Assembly: GCA_021208265.1 (NCBI GenBank)
Contig: JAJOJU010000046.1
Coordinates: forward strand, 1-64,000
DNA: 64,000 nucleotides
Reading direction: 5' to 3'
Origin: Alphaproteobacteria bacterium
Lineage (GTDB): Bacteria; Pseudomonadota; Alphaproteobacteria; Micavibrionales; Micavibrionaceae
Shown: piece after piece, positions 1-7,004 of the stretch
Layout: each line of letters starts with the position of its first letter
How positions within the stretch are numbered: the first letter of the stretch is position 1
Position numbers and translations under genes: made by a program
Notes under the pieces: generated by a model
Database searches by the model: none
Seen by the model: the letters and a program-made list of their open reading frames with translations, nothing else
Told to the model about the DNA's origin: nothing

Positions 1-1
1 C

Positions 2-1183
2 TTACTCAATAATTTTAGAAACGACGCCGGCGCCGACAGTGCGGCCACCTTCGCGGATAGCAAAGCGCAGACCTTCGCTCATCGCGATCGGAGCAATCAG
101 CTTCACTTCCAGGTTGTTGATGTTATCGCCAGGCATAACCATTTCTGTGCCGCTGGGGAGCGTACATTCGCCTGTCACGTCAGTTGTACGGAAGTAGAAC
201 TGAGGACGGTAGTTCGTGAAGAACGGCGTGTGACGGCCACCTTCATCCTTGGACAGAATGTAAGCTTCGGCAATGAACTTCGTGTGCGGTGTGATGGAAC
301 CGGGCTGGCACAGAACCTGACCACGCTCGATCTCTTCACGCTTCGTACCACGCAGCAGCGCGCCGATGTTATCACCCGCTTCACCGCTATCCAGCAGCTT
401 GCGGAACATCTCAACGCCTGTGATCGTTGTTTTCGTTGTCGGCTTGATACCTACAATCTCAACTTCATCACCCACCTTCACAATACCTTGCTCGATACGG
501 CCTGTCGCCACTGTACCACGACCGGAAATCGAGAATACGTCTTCCACAGGCATCAGGAACGGACGGTCCTTCGGACGCTCCGGGAGCGGAATGTAATCAT
601 CCACTGCCTTCATCAGTTCGCGGATCTTGTTCTCGCCAATCTCAGCGTCACGGCCTTCCAGAGCCGCCAGAGCAGAACCGGAAATAATCGGAATGTCATC
701 GCCAGGGAATTCGTAAGATGACAGAAGCTCGCGGATCTCCATCTCAACCAGTTCCAAAAGCTCAGGATCATCAACCTGATCCACTTTGTTCAGGAACACC
801 ACCAGAGCAGGAACACCCACCTGACGCGCCAGCAGAATGTGCTCGCGTGTCTGAGGCATGGGCCCATCAGCCGCATTAACCACCAGAATAGCACCGTCCA
901 TCTGGGCAGCACCCGTGATCATGTTCTTCACGTAGTCCGCGTGACCGGGGCAGTCAACGTGCGCGTAGTGACGAGCGTCCGTCTCATACTCAACGTGCGC
1001 CGTAGAAATCGTAATACCGCGCGCTTTCTCTTCAGGCGCCGCATCAATCTGATCATACGCCTTGAATTCCTTAGAAAAATACTTCGTGATCGCCGCTGTC
1101 AGCGTCGTCTTACCATGGTCAACGTGACCAATAGTCCCGATATTCACGTGCGGCTTATTCCGCTCAAACTTCTCTTTTGACAT
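2..1183 (-). CDS. tuf: Translation elongation factor EF-Tu
   Basis: EF-Tu is a cytosolic GTPase that delivers aminoacyl-tRNA to the ribosomal A site. The 393-aa protein is full length for the family. The G1 loop GHVDHGKT is at residues 19-26, the G3 motif DCPGH at 77-81 and the NKVD guanine-specificity motif at 132-135. Domains 2 and 3 follow, ending [11 protein letters not shown]. The start ATG is preceded by an AAAAGGAG-type ribosome binding site. In alphaproteobacteria tuf usually follows tRNA-Tyr and tRNA-Gly directly; here a ~7-kb island lies in between. Identity is certain from the sequence. Confidence 0.99.
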   Translation of the reverse strand: MSKEKFERNKPHVNIGTIGHVDHGKTTLTAAITKYFSKEFKAYDQIDAAPEEKARGITISTAHVEYETDARHYAHVDCPGHADYVKNMITGAAQMDGAILVVNAADGPMPQTREHILLARQVGVPALVVFLNKVDQVDDPELLELVEMEIRELLSSYEFPGDDIPIISGSALAALEGRDAEIGENKIRELMKAVDDYIPLPERPKDRPFLMPVEDVFSISGRGTVATGRIEQGIVKVGDEVEIVGIKPTTKTTITGVEMFRKLLDSGEAGDNIGALLRGTKREEIERGQVLCQPGSITPHTKFIAEAYILSKDEGGRHTPFFTNYRPQFYFRTTDVTGECTLPSGTEMVMPGDNINNLEVKLIAPIAMSEGLRFAIREGGRTVGAGVVSKIIE

Positions 1184-1213
1184 TTTTTAGTCTCCTTTTT
1201 TCGTATCTGCGGG

Positions 1214-1390
1214 TTAGCAATTATCAAAACCACGGCCCGCAGCAATGCCTGCCAAGGCCAGTTCTTCGAGTTTTTCCATTTGTTCCGGGCTCGGCCTTTT
1301 GACAGGTCTGATGAAAACAATATTTGAAGCTGTATCCCATTCTGCAGGCAAGTCAGTTTTTTGACCCATGTCTGTAGTTTTATCCGACAT
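1214..1390 (-). CDS. Small hypothetical protein upstream of tuf
   Basis: A 58-aa ORF beginning MSDKTTDMGQK. I chose the ATG at 1390 because GGAGGA lies seven bases upstream; an in-frame ATG at 1405 would give 63 aa but has no comparable site. The composition is protein-like and acidic, with a short helical stretch (EQMEKLEELALAGI) and a C-terminal Cys. It lies 30 bp upstream of tuf on the same strand and is probably co-transcribed. I recognise no family and can assign no function. Confidence 0.6.
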   Translation of the reverse strand: MSDKTTDMGQKTDLPAEWDTASNIVFIRPVKRPSPEQMEKLEELALAGIAAGRGFDNC

Positions 1391-1440
1391 AGACAAATCC
1401 TCCATATGTTGTTTTGCAAAACACCGATTCCGGTGAAGAA

Positions 1441-1469
1441 CATTTAAAAAACCCGCACGCCTAAGTCAA
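1441..1469 (-). promoter_or_regulatory. Candidate sigma-70 promoter for the small ORF and tuf
   Basis: On the minus strand TTGACT (1464-1469) and TAAATG (1441-1446) are 17 bp apart. The -35 is strong and the -10 weak. The segment also contains an AAACCCG / CGGGTTT inverted repeat that could act as a terminator for transcripts arriving from the island. It is the only promoter-like sequence between the island edge and tuf. The call is an inference. Confidence 0.4.
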
Positions 1470-1507
1470 CGGGTTTTACGTACAAATACTGAAAATTATT
1501 GAAAAAT

Positions 1508-1529
1508 TGGAGCGGTGAATGGGATCAAC
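1508..1529. repeat. Imperfect att-like copy of tRNA-Gly 3' end
   Basis: This sequence begins TGGAGCGG and ends GATCAAC. It aligns to the tRNA-Gly(UCC) 3' end beginning at 8405 with only single-base gaps and no mismatches over about 24 positions. The orientation is that of a direct repeat, as expected for the distal attachment site of an island integrated in the tRNA. The gaps mean the site is diverged, or partly affected by the indel errors seen elsewhere in this sequence. Confidence 0.45.
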
Positions 1530-1623
1530 TTAATTACTAAGGCTCTGATTGAAAAACAATTGTGCATCAGTGGTTAACAGATACCACTAAATATACCCCT
1601 TCTTTTTTCCGTGACACACATAG

Positions 1624-2064
1624 CTATAGCTCCGCCATATCAAACCACTGCTTAACAAGGGGGCAAGCCTCAACAGCATTATGCAATATTTTAGTCGCAG
1701 CACGGATCAATATTTCATTTCGTCCAGAATTGCCATCTCCATGCTTTCCCCCGTGGAAAAGATTATTCCTGACACTCAGGCACGCTTGTAGCATTTCTCT
1801 TGTGTCTGAGTCCTTTATCTTTTCCGGAGATGACCAGTATATATTACCATCCTTGTATAGCTGCTTTTTGGGGGGGCTATCAAGAAAATGCCTAATATCA
1901 GCATCAACTGTATCAACGCGCAATTCCTTGTGTACATGGATAATAAATTTTTCCCAGTCCGGCATGGCAGAATCCTTTCTGCCGATTGTTACAAAACCAC
2001 TGTTTTTTAGCGCGTATTCTAACTTTGATATAAAAAGAAAATAATCTTGTGCCGCCTTATTCAT
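1624..2064 (-). CDS. HEPN-like protein with Rx4H motif
   Basis: A 146-aa, mainly helical protein. I start it at MNKAAQ (2064) because AAGGGG lies eight bases upstream; the longer in-frame ORF begins at 2133. Residues 99-104 read RNNLFH, followed by GGKHGD, which matches the R-x4-6-H signature of HEPN domains. Many HEPN proteins are RNases in toxin-antitoxin and anti-phage systems, but others are non-enzymatic, so nuclease activity is inferred only. Its start overlaps the end of the upstream DUF6804-like gene by 8 bp, which implies translational coupling in a three-gene operon with the TPR-like gene. Confidence 0.6.
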   Translation of the reverse strand: MNKAAQDYFLFISKLEYALKNSGFVTIGRKDSAMPDWEKFIIHVHKELRVDTVDADIRHFLDSPPKKQLYKDGNIYWSSPEKIKDSDTREMLQACLSVRNNLFHGGKHGDGNSGRNEILIRAATKILHNAVEACPLVKQWFDMAEL

Positions 2065-2386
2065 GGCCATCCCCTTTTCTCGTTTTATATTGAAGATATG
2101 CAGAATAGGCAAAAAATACCCCGGTAATCGCATCCAAAGTCATCCAGATTTCTTTGGTCATGTGGATCGTCGCCACCGGGTTGAAAAGAATTGCCACCAT
2201 TGCCCATACCCAGAGCCATACCCCTTGATACCCGCTATTCCATAGCCGATAGCAGATAACCCCGGCACAGCCGCATACAATGATCCGCATGAAGGTATAG
2301 TATCCATAGGGCAGGGGCGCTATGGCGATGAATAACAGCGCCGCTGCCAGAGCAAGTATTTCATATGGAAGATATACATATTTCAT
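2057..2386 (-). CDS. Small membrane protein, DUF6804-like
   Basis: A 109-aa protein with about four hydrophobic segments (roughly residues 8-25, 30-48, 53-72 and 80-97) and a charged tail (KTRKGDGHE). The signature PYGYYTFMRIIVC near the first loop and ILFNP in the third segment match my recollection of the DUF6804 family of small membrane proteins of unknown function. It starts 1 bp after the TPR-like gene stop and overlaps the HEPN-like gene, so the three are one operon. A membrane partner beside a HEPN protein would fit a defence or toxin module, but that is inference. Confidence 0.6.
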   Translation of the reverse strand: MKYVYLPYEILALAAALLFIAIAPLPYGYYTFMRIIVCGCAGVICYRLWNSGYQGVWLWVWAMVAILFNPVATIHMTKEIWMTLDAITGVFFAYSAYLQYKTRKGDGHE

Positions 2387-2387
2387 A

Positions 2388-3029
2388 TTACGAAATATGA
2401 CTTATAAGATTTGAAAATGCACTTTCCATTTGCTCAATGGATTGTTGTCCTTGAGAAACGACTTTACTCATATGAAATGGAATTTTCTGTGCCTTTAATG
2501 ACTTGGCTTTTTCCAAACCTTTTTGAGCAATGCTCAAACAGTCCTCTCGCTTGTTAAGCATCGCATAGACATTGGCTAATCCCATGTATGCAGCCAACTG
2601 ATTATCATCGAGACATATGGCCGATTCCAGAGTGTTTCTCACTATTCCATAATGATGCGACATTTTTTTCTCACTGAATGATGATGCTTGCAAAAGGGAT
2701 TTTAGAGCATCCACCGATGGCATACCAACTTTACAAAGTATTGCAGAAACTTGAGTGCATCCAACCCCTTCTACATATCCTTGTTTTCCAAGCGTTTCAT
2801 AAAAGTGAACAAGGCGCAGTTCCATTGACGTAATGACGAAAACCTCGAACATAGGATCATCGCCAAATTTCTCTACAAGTTCACTGATTAGCCTTGGGTT
2901 AACATTATGCCACGGACGAGTTCTCATAAACCAATCTCGCCGCTCATCAGCATTTTTATTCATGTGAAATGGTTTTGTTGTATTCTCGTTAGAAATTTTT
3001 TGTCCCAGCAGTTTACTTAAAAATCTCAT
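2388..3029 (-). CDS. TPR-like helical protein
   Basis: A 213-aa protein with no signal peptide. Residues about 120-175 read as tetratricopeptide-like helices (ESAICLDDNQLAAYMGLANV, then YAMLNKREDCLSIAQKGLEK). The N-terminal half is not recognisable. The start has GAGGAG seven bases upstream. It is the first gene of an operon with the DUF6804-like and HEPN-like genes. Its start lies 17 nt beyond the T-run of a strong intrinsic terminator, so its expression should depend on read-through or attenuation of the upstream RNA. Confidence 0.55.
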   Translation of the reverse strand: MRFLSKLLGQKISNENTTKPFHMNKNADERRDWFMRTRPWHNVNPRLISELVEKFGDDPMFEVFVITSMELRLVHFYETLGKQGYVEGVGCTQVSAILCKVGMPSVDALKSLLQASSFSEKKMSHHYGIVRNTLESAICLDDNQLAAYMGLANVYAMLNKREDCLSIAQKGLEKAKSLKAQKIPFHMSKVVSQGQQSIEQMESAFSNLISHIS

Positions 3030-3045
3030 ATCAAACTCCTCAAAG

Positions 3046-3078
3046 AAAAATCACCAGAAGCTGTCCTTCTTCTGGTGA
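3046..3078 (-). terminator. Intrinsic terminator ahead of the TPR operon
   Basis: A perfect 10-bp stem (3051-3060 with 3069-3078) closes an 8-nt loop and is followed on the minus strand by five T residues. It lies between the structured RNA and the TPR start codon. Its position fits either an attenuator or the end of a free-standing small RNA. Confidence 0.75.
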
Positions 3079-3243
3079 CCGGGAGTTTTCAAGCCGCTAT
3101 AAGACGACCACGACGGCCTTTACGCCGAAACGCTGGACATACGCCGCCGCCTCCCGGTCATAGACCGAGAAGCGACGTGTTGACGGATACGTCATCCGCT
3201 TATAGAGGGCTTGAAAAGGCCCAGCCTGCCAAAGAGACAAGCT
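3051..3243 (-). ncRNA. Candidate structured RNA / attenuator leader
   Basis: The minus-strand RNA can form a closing helix of 17 bp (3208-3217 with 3086-3095, and 3199-3205 with 3097-3103). Inside it are an 11-bp hairpin (3163-3173 with 3149-3159, loop UAU), a CGGC/GCCG hairpin (3124-3127 with 3114-3117) and a TGACG/CGTCA hairpin (3181-3194). The 3' arm of the 11-bp hairpin is also perfectly complementary over 9 nt to 3077-3085, which would form a pseudoknot crossing the closing helix and touch the terminator stem. A promoter upstream and a terminator downstream delimit about 200 nt. I do not recognise a known RNA class. Confidence 0.6.
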
Positions 3244-3249
3244 GTGTTC

Positions 3250-3277
3250 ATCATATAGGGCAATGTTTTGATTTCAA
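3250..3277 (-). promoter_or_regulatory. Sigma-70-like promoter for the structured RNA
   Basis: On the minus strand TTGAAA (3272-3277) and TATGAT (3250-3255) are separated by 16 bp, five of six matches in each box. The predicted start near 3243 places the RNA 5' end just ahead of the closing helix. It is divergent from the AbiTii gene. Confidence 0.55.
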
Positions 3278-3320
3278 ATAAAAGTTGTGCTTATCGAGAA
3301 ACAAGCATTAATCTGACCGA

Positions 3321-4205
3321 ATGACCGGCATAATTACAGAACTTCAAAGGGAGGCCATGGACACCAATGTCCGCATTTCCGATCTTTTGCGGAAAGCGCT
3401 TCTTGTTGCGCGTAAACTGAAAATTCCTGACATAGAGACATGGGTTCTGTCAGAATTGAACGGTTATGAAACTGAAGAAATACCAAAATACCGCCATGTG
3501 AGAGGCGAAATAAAAGCCTTTAATACCTATAATGGGGTATGGATGCCTATTATGTTTTCGGAAAGCGACACGCATACGCACCGAACCTTAACTCACAGGA
3601 CATGCAGCCAACCTGTTTCCGAATTAGAAGCGCTGATAGAAAATGGCTCTGGTCAGTTGGGTATGAGATACACCCCAGAAATAGAGGCACGATTGATGAG
3701 AGCGGCGGATATGCCTTTCCCTCCCATGTTGCTGGTTTCTGAATCAAGCCTGCACGGAATACTAGATTGCGTGAGAACCACCATTCTTGAGTGGGCTTTG
3801 AAACTGGAGGAACAAGGAATTGTGGGGGAAAATTTATCGTTTTCTCAGAAAGAGAAAGAAGCAGCTTCCACCGTGACGATCAATGTGGAGACAATGTCAT
3901 ATTCACAAATACAAGCTGGCACTGTCAACTCATCTCAATCTATGGAAAATGAAATTGATTTTGGCCAGTTAAATGAGTTTATTGAGCGACTCGAAAAATC
4001 ATTATCGGAGCTGACCCTTGATAAAGAACAAGCAGCGGAGTTATCAAGTGAAGTATCTACAGTTAAAGCGCAAACAGCGTCGCCAAAGCCTAAACAAAAT
4101 ATCATCAAGGAATCACTTCGCTCCATCAGGACGATTCTGGAAGGTGCTGCCGGAAACATTTCCGCTGATGGGTTGCTAGAGATCATGAGTAATATCAATT
4201 TCTAA
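3321..4205 (+). CDS. AbiTii-domain protein (abortive infection type)
   Basis: A 294-aa protein. Residues about 3-60 carry the AbiTii pattern: ITELQREAMD, SDLLRKALLVARKL, a WVLSELNGY segment and IPKYRHVRG. The AbiTii domain is found in predicted abortive-infection proteins; its biochemical activity is not established to my knowledge. Residues about 180-215 are Ser/Thr-rich, followed by a coiled-coil-like stretch (about 215-250) and a C-terminal helical region. The first ATG is kept because the conserved domain begins there; an ATG at 3357 has a better GGGAGG site but would cut it. The gene is divergent from the RNA / TPR / HEPN unit. Confidence 0.75.
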   Translation: MTGIITELQREAMDTNVRISDLLRKALLVARKLKIPDIETWVLSELNGYETEEIPKYRHVRGEIKAFNTYNGVWMPIMFSESDTHTHRTLTHRTCSQPVSELEALIENGSGQLGMRYTPEIEARLMRAADMPFPPMLLVSESSLHGILDCVRTTILEWALKLEEQGIVGENLSFSQKEKEAASTVTINVETMSYSQIQAGTVNSSQSMENEIDFGQLNEFIERLEKSLSELTLDKEQAAELSSEVSTVKAQTASPKPKQNIIKESLRSIRTILEGAAGNISADGLLEIMSNINF

Positions 4206-4210
4206 AACTT

Positions 4211-5299
4211 CTATTTGTGCGTTCTCTTGCATATTTCAGCCAGCAGAGCATCCGACGGAACGTCATGCAACTCAGTTTTTCCCTTCCCGATCCCCTGTAT
4301 GGCTTTATGTTGGTCACGCTGGCTCAGAGTGCCGTAGGAATTGTATGTGGTCATGGCATGTTCGTGACCAAGGTTCTGGCTGATTGCTTTTACCTGTATC
4401 TGGCTGCAATTATCCATCGCCCAGATCACCAGCATCTTTCTAAACGAATGAGGGCGATAATACGGCACACCGGCCAACAGGAAGGCATTTTTGAAAATAT
4501 CACGTACCGCTGAGGCATTCGCCCAATGCTCCCGTGACAACCCCGCAGATTCAAACTTCATCTTCTCAGGGTTGTTTTCCACGCGCTCTTTAGGAAAAAG
4601 TGGATCATTATCTTTCATCCCAAGCTGATCCCGCGCATAGGTAATCCAATCCACCACGATTTCCTCCCAGAGCGGATCAAAAGGCATGAAGAAAGTCGTT
4701 ATACCCTTGCGGTTTTTCGTTCTGACATGTCTGGGATCTTGCCAGATTTCTCTTTTGGGCAAATCCACGTCTTTCATTTTTAGACTTATCAGGGCTGCGT
4801 CGCGCACACCGGAAAGGGCGGTGAATGCCATGATCGCCCGGTTGCGTTTTTCAATATCGTTGCCCACGGGCATGGCTTGTAAAGCCTGCCGCACTTCCTC
4901 AATCGTCGGAGGCGGAGACTCGCGGGTTGCCCTCCCCGCTCGTTCGTCATTATTAGAGAGCCTCAAATAACCCACCGCGCTGCCATCGACTTTGCGTATG
5001 CCCTGCGGATGCGTGGCAAGCCACCTGAAAAACTCCCGGACATGGCCCAGAGTCGAACGCACTGTGGAAAGGCTCAGAGGAACGTCCTTTACGTTTTTCT
5101 GTTTGATCAGCCAGACCTTGAAACTTTTGGCCTGCTCCGCGTTGAAAGTCGTAAAATCTTTCAGGCCGGTTGATTGTTCAAACAAATTGATGGCTTTCCA
5201 TACCGCATCCACGGTGCGCGGCTCCCGGTATGAGCCGTGGATTAAAGCATCTTCATACTGCTTCTTGAAACGCTCATTCAGGGGGTTAAATCCAGCCAT
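4211..5299 (-). CDS. Tyrosine recombinase / site-specific integrase
   Basis: A 362-aa tyrosine recombinase. The N-terminal core-binding (SAM-like) region spans about residues 10-110. The catalytic domain shows Arg in TALSGVRDAALISLK, Lys in RTKNRKG, the HSFRK box (HxxR), LGHEHAMTTYNSY with the second His and the nucleophilic Tyr. It is therefore likely active. It follows the HTH genes on the same strand and is separate from the P4-type integrase, so island 1 carries two recombinases. It ends 5 bp past the convergent AbiTii stop. Confidence 0.9.
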   Translation of the reverse strand: MAGFNPLNERFKKQYEDALIHGSYREPRTVDAVWKAINLFEQSTGLKDFTTFNAEQAKSFKVWLIKQKNVKDVPLSLSTVRSTLGHVREFFRWLATHPQGIRKVDGSAVGYLRLSNNDERAGRATRESPPPTIEEVRQALQAMPVGNDIEKRNRAIMAFTALSGVRDAALISLKMKDVDLPKREIWQDPRHVRTKNRKGITTFFMPFDPLWEEIVVDWITYARDQLGMKDNDPLFPKERVENNPEKMKFESAGLSREHWANASAVRDIFKNAFLLAGVPYYRPHSFRKMLVIWAMDNCSQIQVKAISQNLGHEHAMTTYNSYGTLSQRDQHKAIQGIGKGKTELHDVPSDALLAEICKRTHK

Positions 5300-5384
5300 A
5301 GCTGTTCTCCTTTCTCAGTTTCACATTTACGAGGCGAATTGTTCACCCCATTATGTTGCTTGGTAGCCCCGTGCAGGTATCGGG

Positions 5385-5786
5385 CTAAGGATGATTTTCA
5401 TCCCATTTTTCTCCCTTAACGGCCTTGTGTATTTTGGTGTCGCAGACTGAACAGCGCGCCCCAAACAAGACGGTATTATTCGGATTGAGTATAAGACTCC
5501 CGGTATCAAGTTTGGGGGATCTTGGCATTTGGCATTTACAGCAAAACAGCTCATGTTCGGCACAGGGCTTCTTGCGGCTTTTTTGCTTCCGCTCCAAAAA
5601 CCGTTTCAAATCGCTGCTGTGGACAAGGTGCGGACGGGTCATAGGAAGGCGCTTCAAGCCTTCCTCACTAATCCAGCGCCTGACGGTATTCACATTGATC
5701 CCGAATAAATCGGCGATTTGCTCGACCGTATAGGTGTAGTTGTCCTTAATCCGGCGCAGAGAGTATCGACGCAGTTTCTTAGACAT
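5385..5786 (-). CDS. HTH protein with C-terminal zinc ribbon
   Basis: A 133-aa protein. Residues about 15-60 form a MerR/excisionase-type winged helix (YTVEQIADLFGINVNTVRRW), followed by a basic linker. The C-terminal half has two CxxC pairs (FCCKCQMP and ARCSVCDT), a likely zinc ribbon. It starts inside the end of the AlpA-like gene (8-bp overlap), so the two are translationally coupled. It is probably a DNA-binding accessory or regulator for the adjacent recombinase; that role is inference from position. Confidence 0.75.
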   Translation of the reverse strand: MSKKLRRYSLRRIKDNYTYTVEQIADLFGINVNTVRRWISEEGLKRLPMTRPHLVHSSDLKRFLERKQKSRKKPCAEHELFCCKCQMPRSPKLDTGSLILNPNNTVLFGARCSVCDTKIHKAVKGEKWDENHP

Positions 5787-5973
5787 TCAGCCCCTCGATC
5801 AAGGCGCGTATATCTTCCACACGCCACGCGGTCATTTTGGGGCCGAGTTTTACCGGCTTTGGATAGCGGCCTTCCTTAACTCCAGCCCACCATGTAGATT
5901 TGCTGACGGGAAAAACTCTCAATACTTCCGGCAATCTTACAAAGCCAGTTTCTGGTAAAATTTGATTTCGCAT
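5779..5973 (-). CDS. AlpA-family DNA-binding protein
   Basis: A 64-aa protein starting MRNQILPETGF. I chose this ATG because AAGGAG lies seven bases upstream; the in-frame ORF extends back to 6003. FVRLPEVLRVFPVSKSTWW is the AlpA helix-turn-helix and GRYPKPVKLGPKMTAWR the conserved wing. AlpA proteins act as regulators or excisionases of P4-type integrases. It sits downstream of the integrase and is coupled to the following HTH/zinc-ribbon gene. Confidence 0.88.
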   Translation of the reverse strand: MRNQILPETGFVRLPEVLRVFPVSKSTWWAGVKEGRYPKPVKLGPKMTAWRVEDIRALIEGLNV

Positions 5974-6068
5974 GATGGTTCTCCTTCGTTTTGTTGAAAC
6001 CAAGGAAAGCCTATGCTGTATGAAATGATTTTTGGCCGTACAGAAAAATCGAAAACCTTATACGGTTT

Positions 6069-7004
6069 TCATTCCTGCTTTGTCAGGGCATCCCGAGGCA
6101 AAAACGGTAATGCGTTTTTTATCCAGCGCCGCACAGTATCCTGATCTACCGATAAACCGAGCAATTCAATGTCGTGGACTAAGTCAGGAATCGCCGGACT
6201 CTTTTTTGCGTTCGGGTCATATCCGTATCCTTTGATTATAGCCCCTAAGAGAATTTTATGAATTGTCGTTCTTTCGCGGGATTCCAGCTTATCAGCTTGA
6301 GATTCTTCAAGAGCGGCGGCCAGAGCATCGACCTGGGCCTGTAAATCTTCAATGCTGGTTTTGCTCTTTTCCGACAGCTCTTCATAAAGTTTTCTCCAGT
6401 CAGGCGCGGATGTGACCGGAGCACGGCTGGCGAGAATTTCTTTCATGCGGGCAGGGATCGGAACATTATTACGCTCCGCCCATGCAATAAAATCGGCTGG
6501 CTTCACGGGATCGGTCAGTTCACCGACAGAAACAGCGCGTCCGGCAACCTCATGCAATTTGCGGTAAGAATTAACAAACGGCGAGAGATAAGACATTATG
6601 CCTTTCATTCGCCCCAAGAACACGACCTCAGGATCTTTGCCAAAACTAAGGGCTATGGCTTCATCCAACGACCAGTAGGGCATACGGCTCCAATGATCAC
6701 AATCAGCATCAGCCTTTTTCTGATGGAAAAATCGCCGCCGATCTCTTTCGGAAAGTTGCTTTTCGTATTCTTGATCATAAAGTTCCCTGACCTGCTTTTG
6801 GGGAAGGTTTTCAAGTTCCTGCCTGTATTCCTCGGACTTTTTGAAAACCTCGTCTGTAACGGGCAGCAGCGGTTCTTCATCTTCATAGATGCCATCATTG
6901 AAACCGTATCTTTTGGCTATGGGGGAAGGGTATGGCTCACGCAGTTCAGGGAATTTGCGCGCAACAAGAAATTCAATGTAATCGGGCGTTGGAAGCGTAC
7001 TCAT
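6069..7004 (-). CDS. Island-encoded hypothetical protein with coiled coil
   Basis: A 311-aa protein that overlaps the integrase stop by 4 bp (ATGA), hence one operon. The N-terminal two thirds contain a charged segment and a conserved-looking MPYWSLDEAIALSFGKDPE stretch. Residues about 205-250 look like a coiled coil, and the C-terminal region (LLGLSVDQDTVRRWIKNALP) reads as a helix-turn-helix of the type found in integrase-linked genes. I know similar proteins only as hypothetical genes beside P4-type integrases. Function is not assigned. Confidence 0.6.
   Translation of the reverse strand: MSTLPTPDYIEFLVARKFPELREPYPSPIAKRYGFNDGIYEDEEPLLPVTDEVFKKSEEYRQELENLPQKQVRELYDQEYEKQLSERDRRRFFHQKKADADCDHWSRMPYWSLDEAIALSFGKDPEVVFLGRMKGIMSYLSPFVNSYRKLHEVAGRAVSVGELTDPVKPADFIAWAERNNVPIPARMKEILASRAPVTSAPDWRKLYEELSEKSKTSIEDLQAQVDALAAALEESQADKLESRERTTIHKILLGAIIKGYGYDPNAKKSPAIPDLVHDIELLGLSVDQDTVRRWIKNALPFLPRDALTKQE

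Noticed and set aside
230-721. Long plus-strand ORFs antisense to tuf
   Set aside because: Shadow frames of a highly codon-biased gene, with no start signals.
1144-1443. A 99-aa ORF overlapping the tuf start and the small ORF
   Set aside because: Its composition is unlike protein, it runs into tuf out of frame, and the 58-aa ORF has a good ribosome binding site.
3046-3277. Retron or group II intron origin of the structured RNA
   Set aside because: No reverse transcriptase gene nearby, and no intron domain V-like hairpin is seen.
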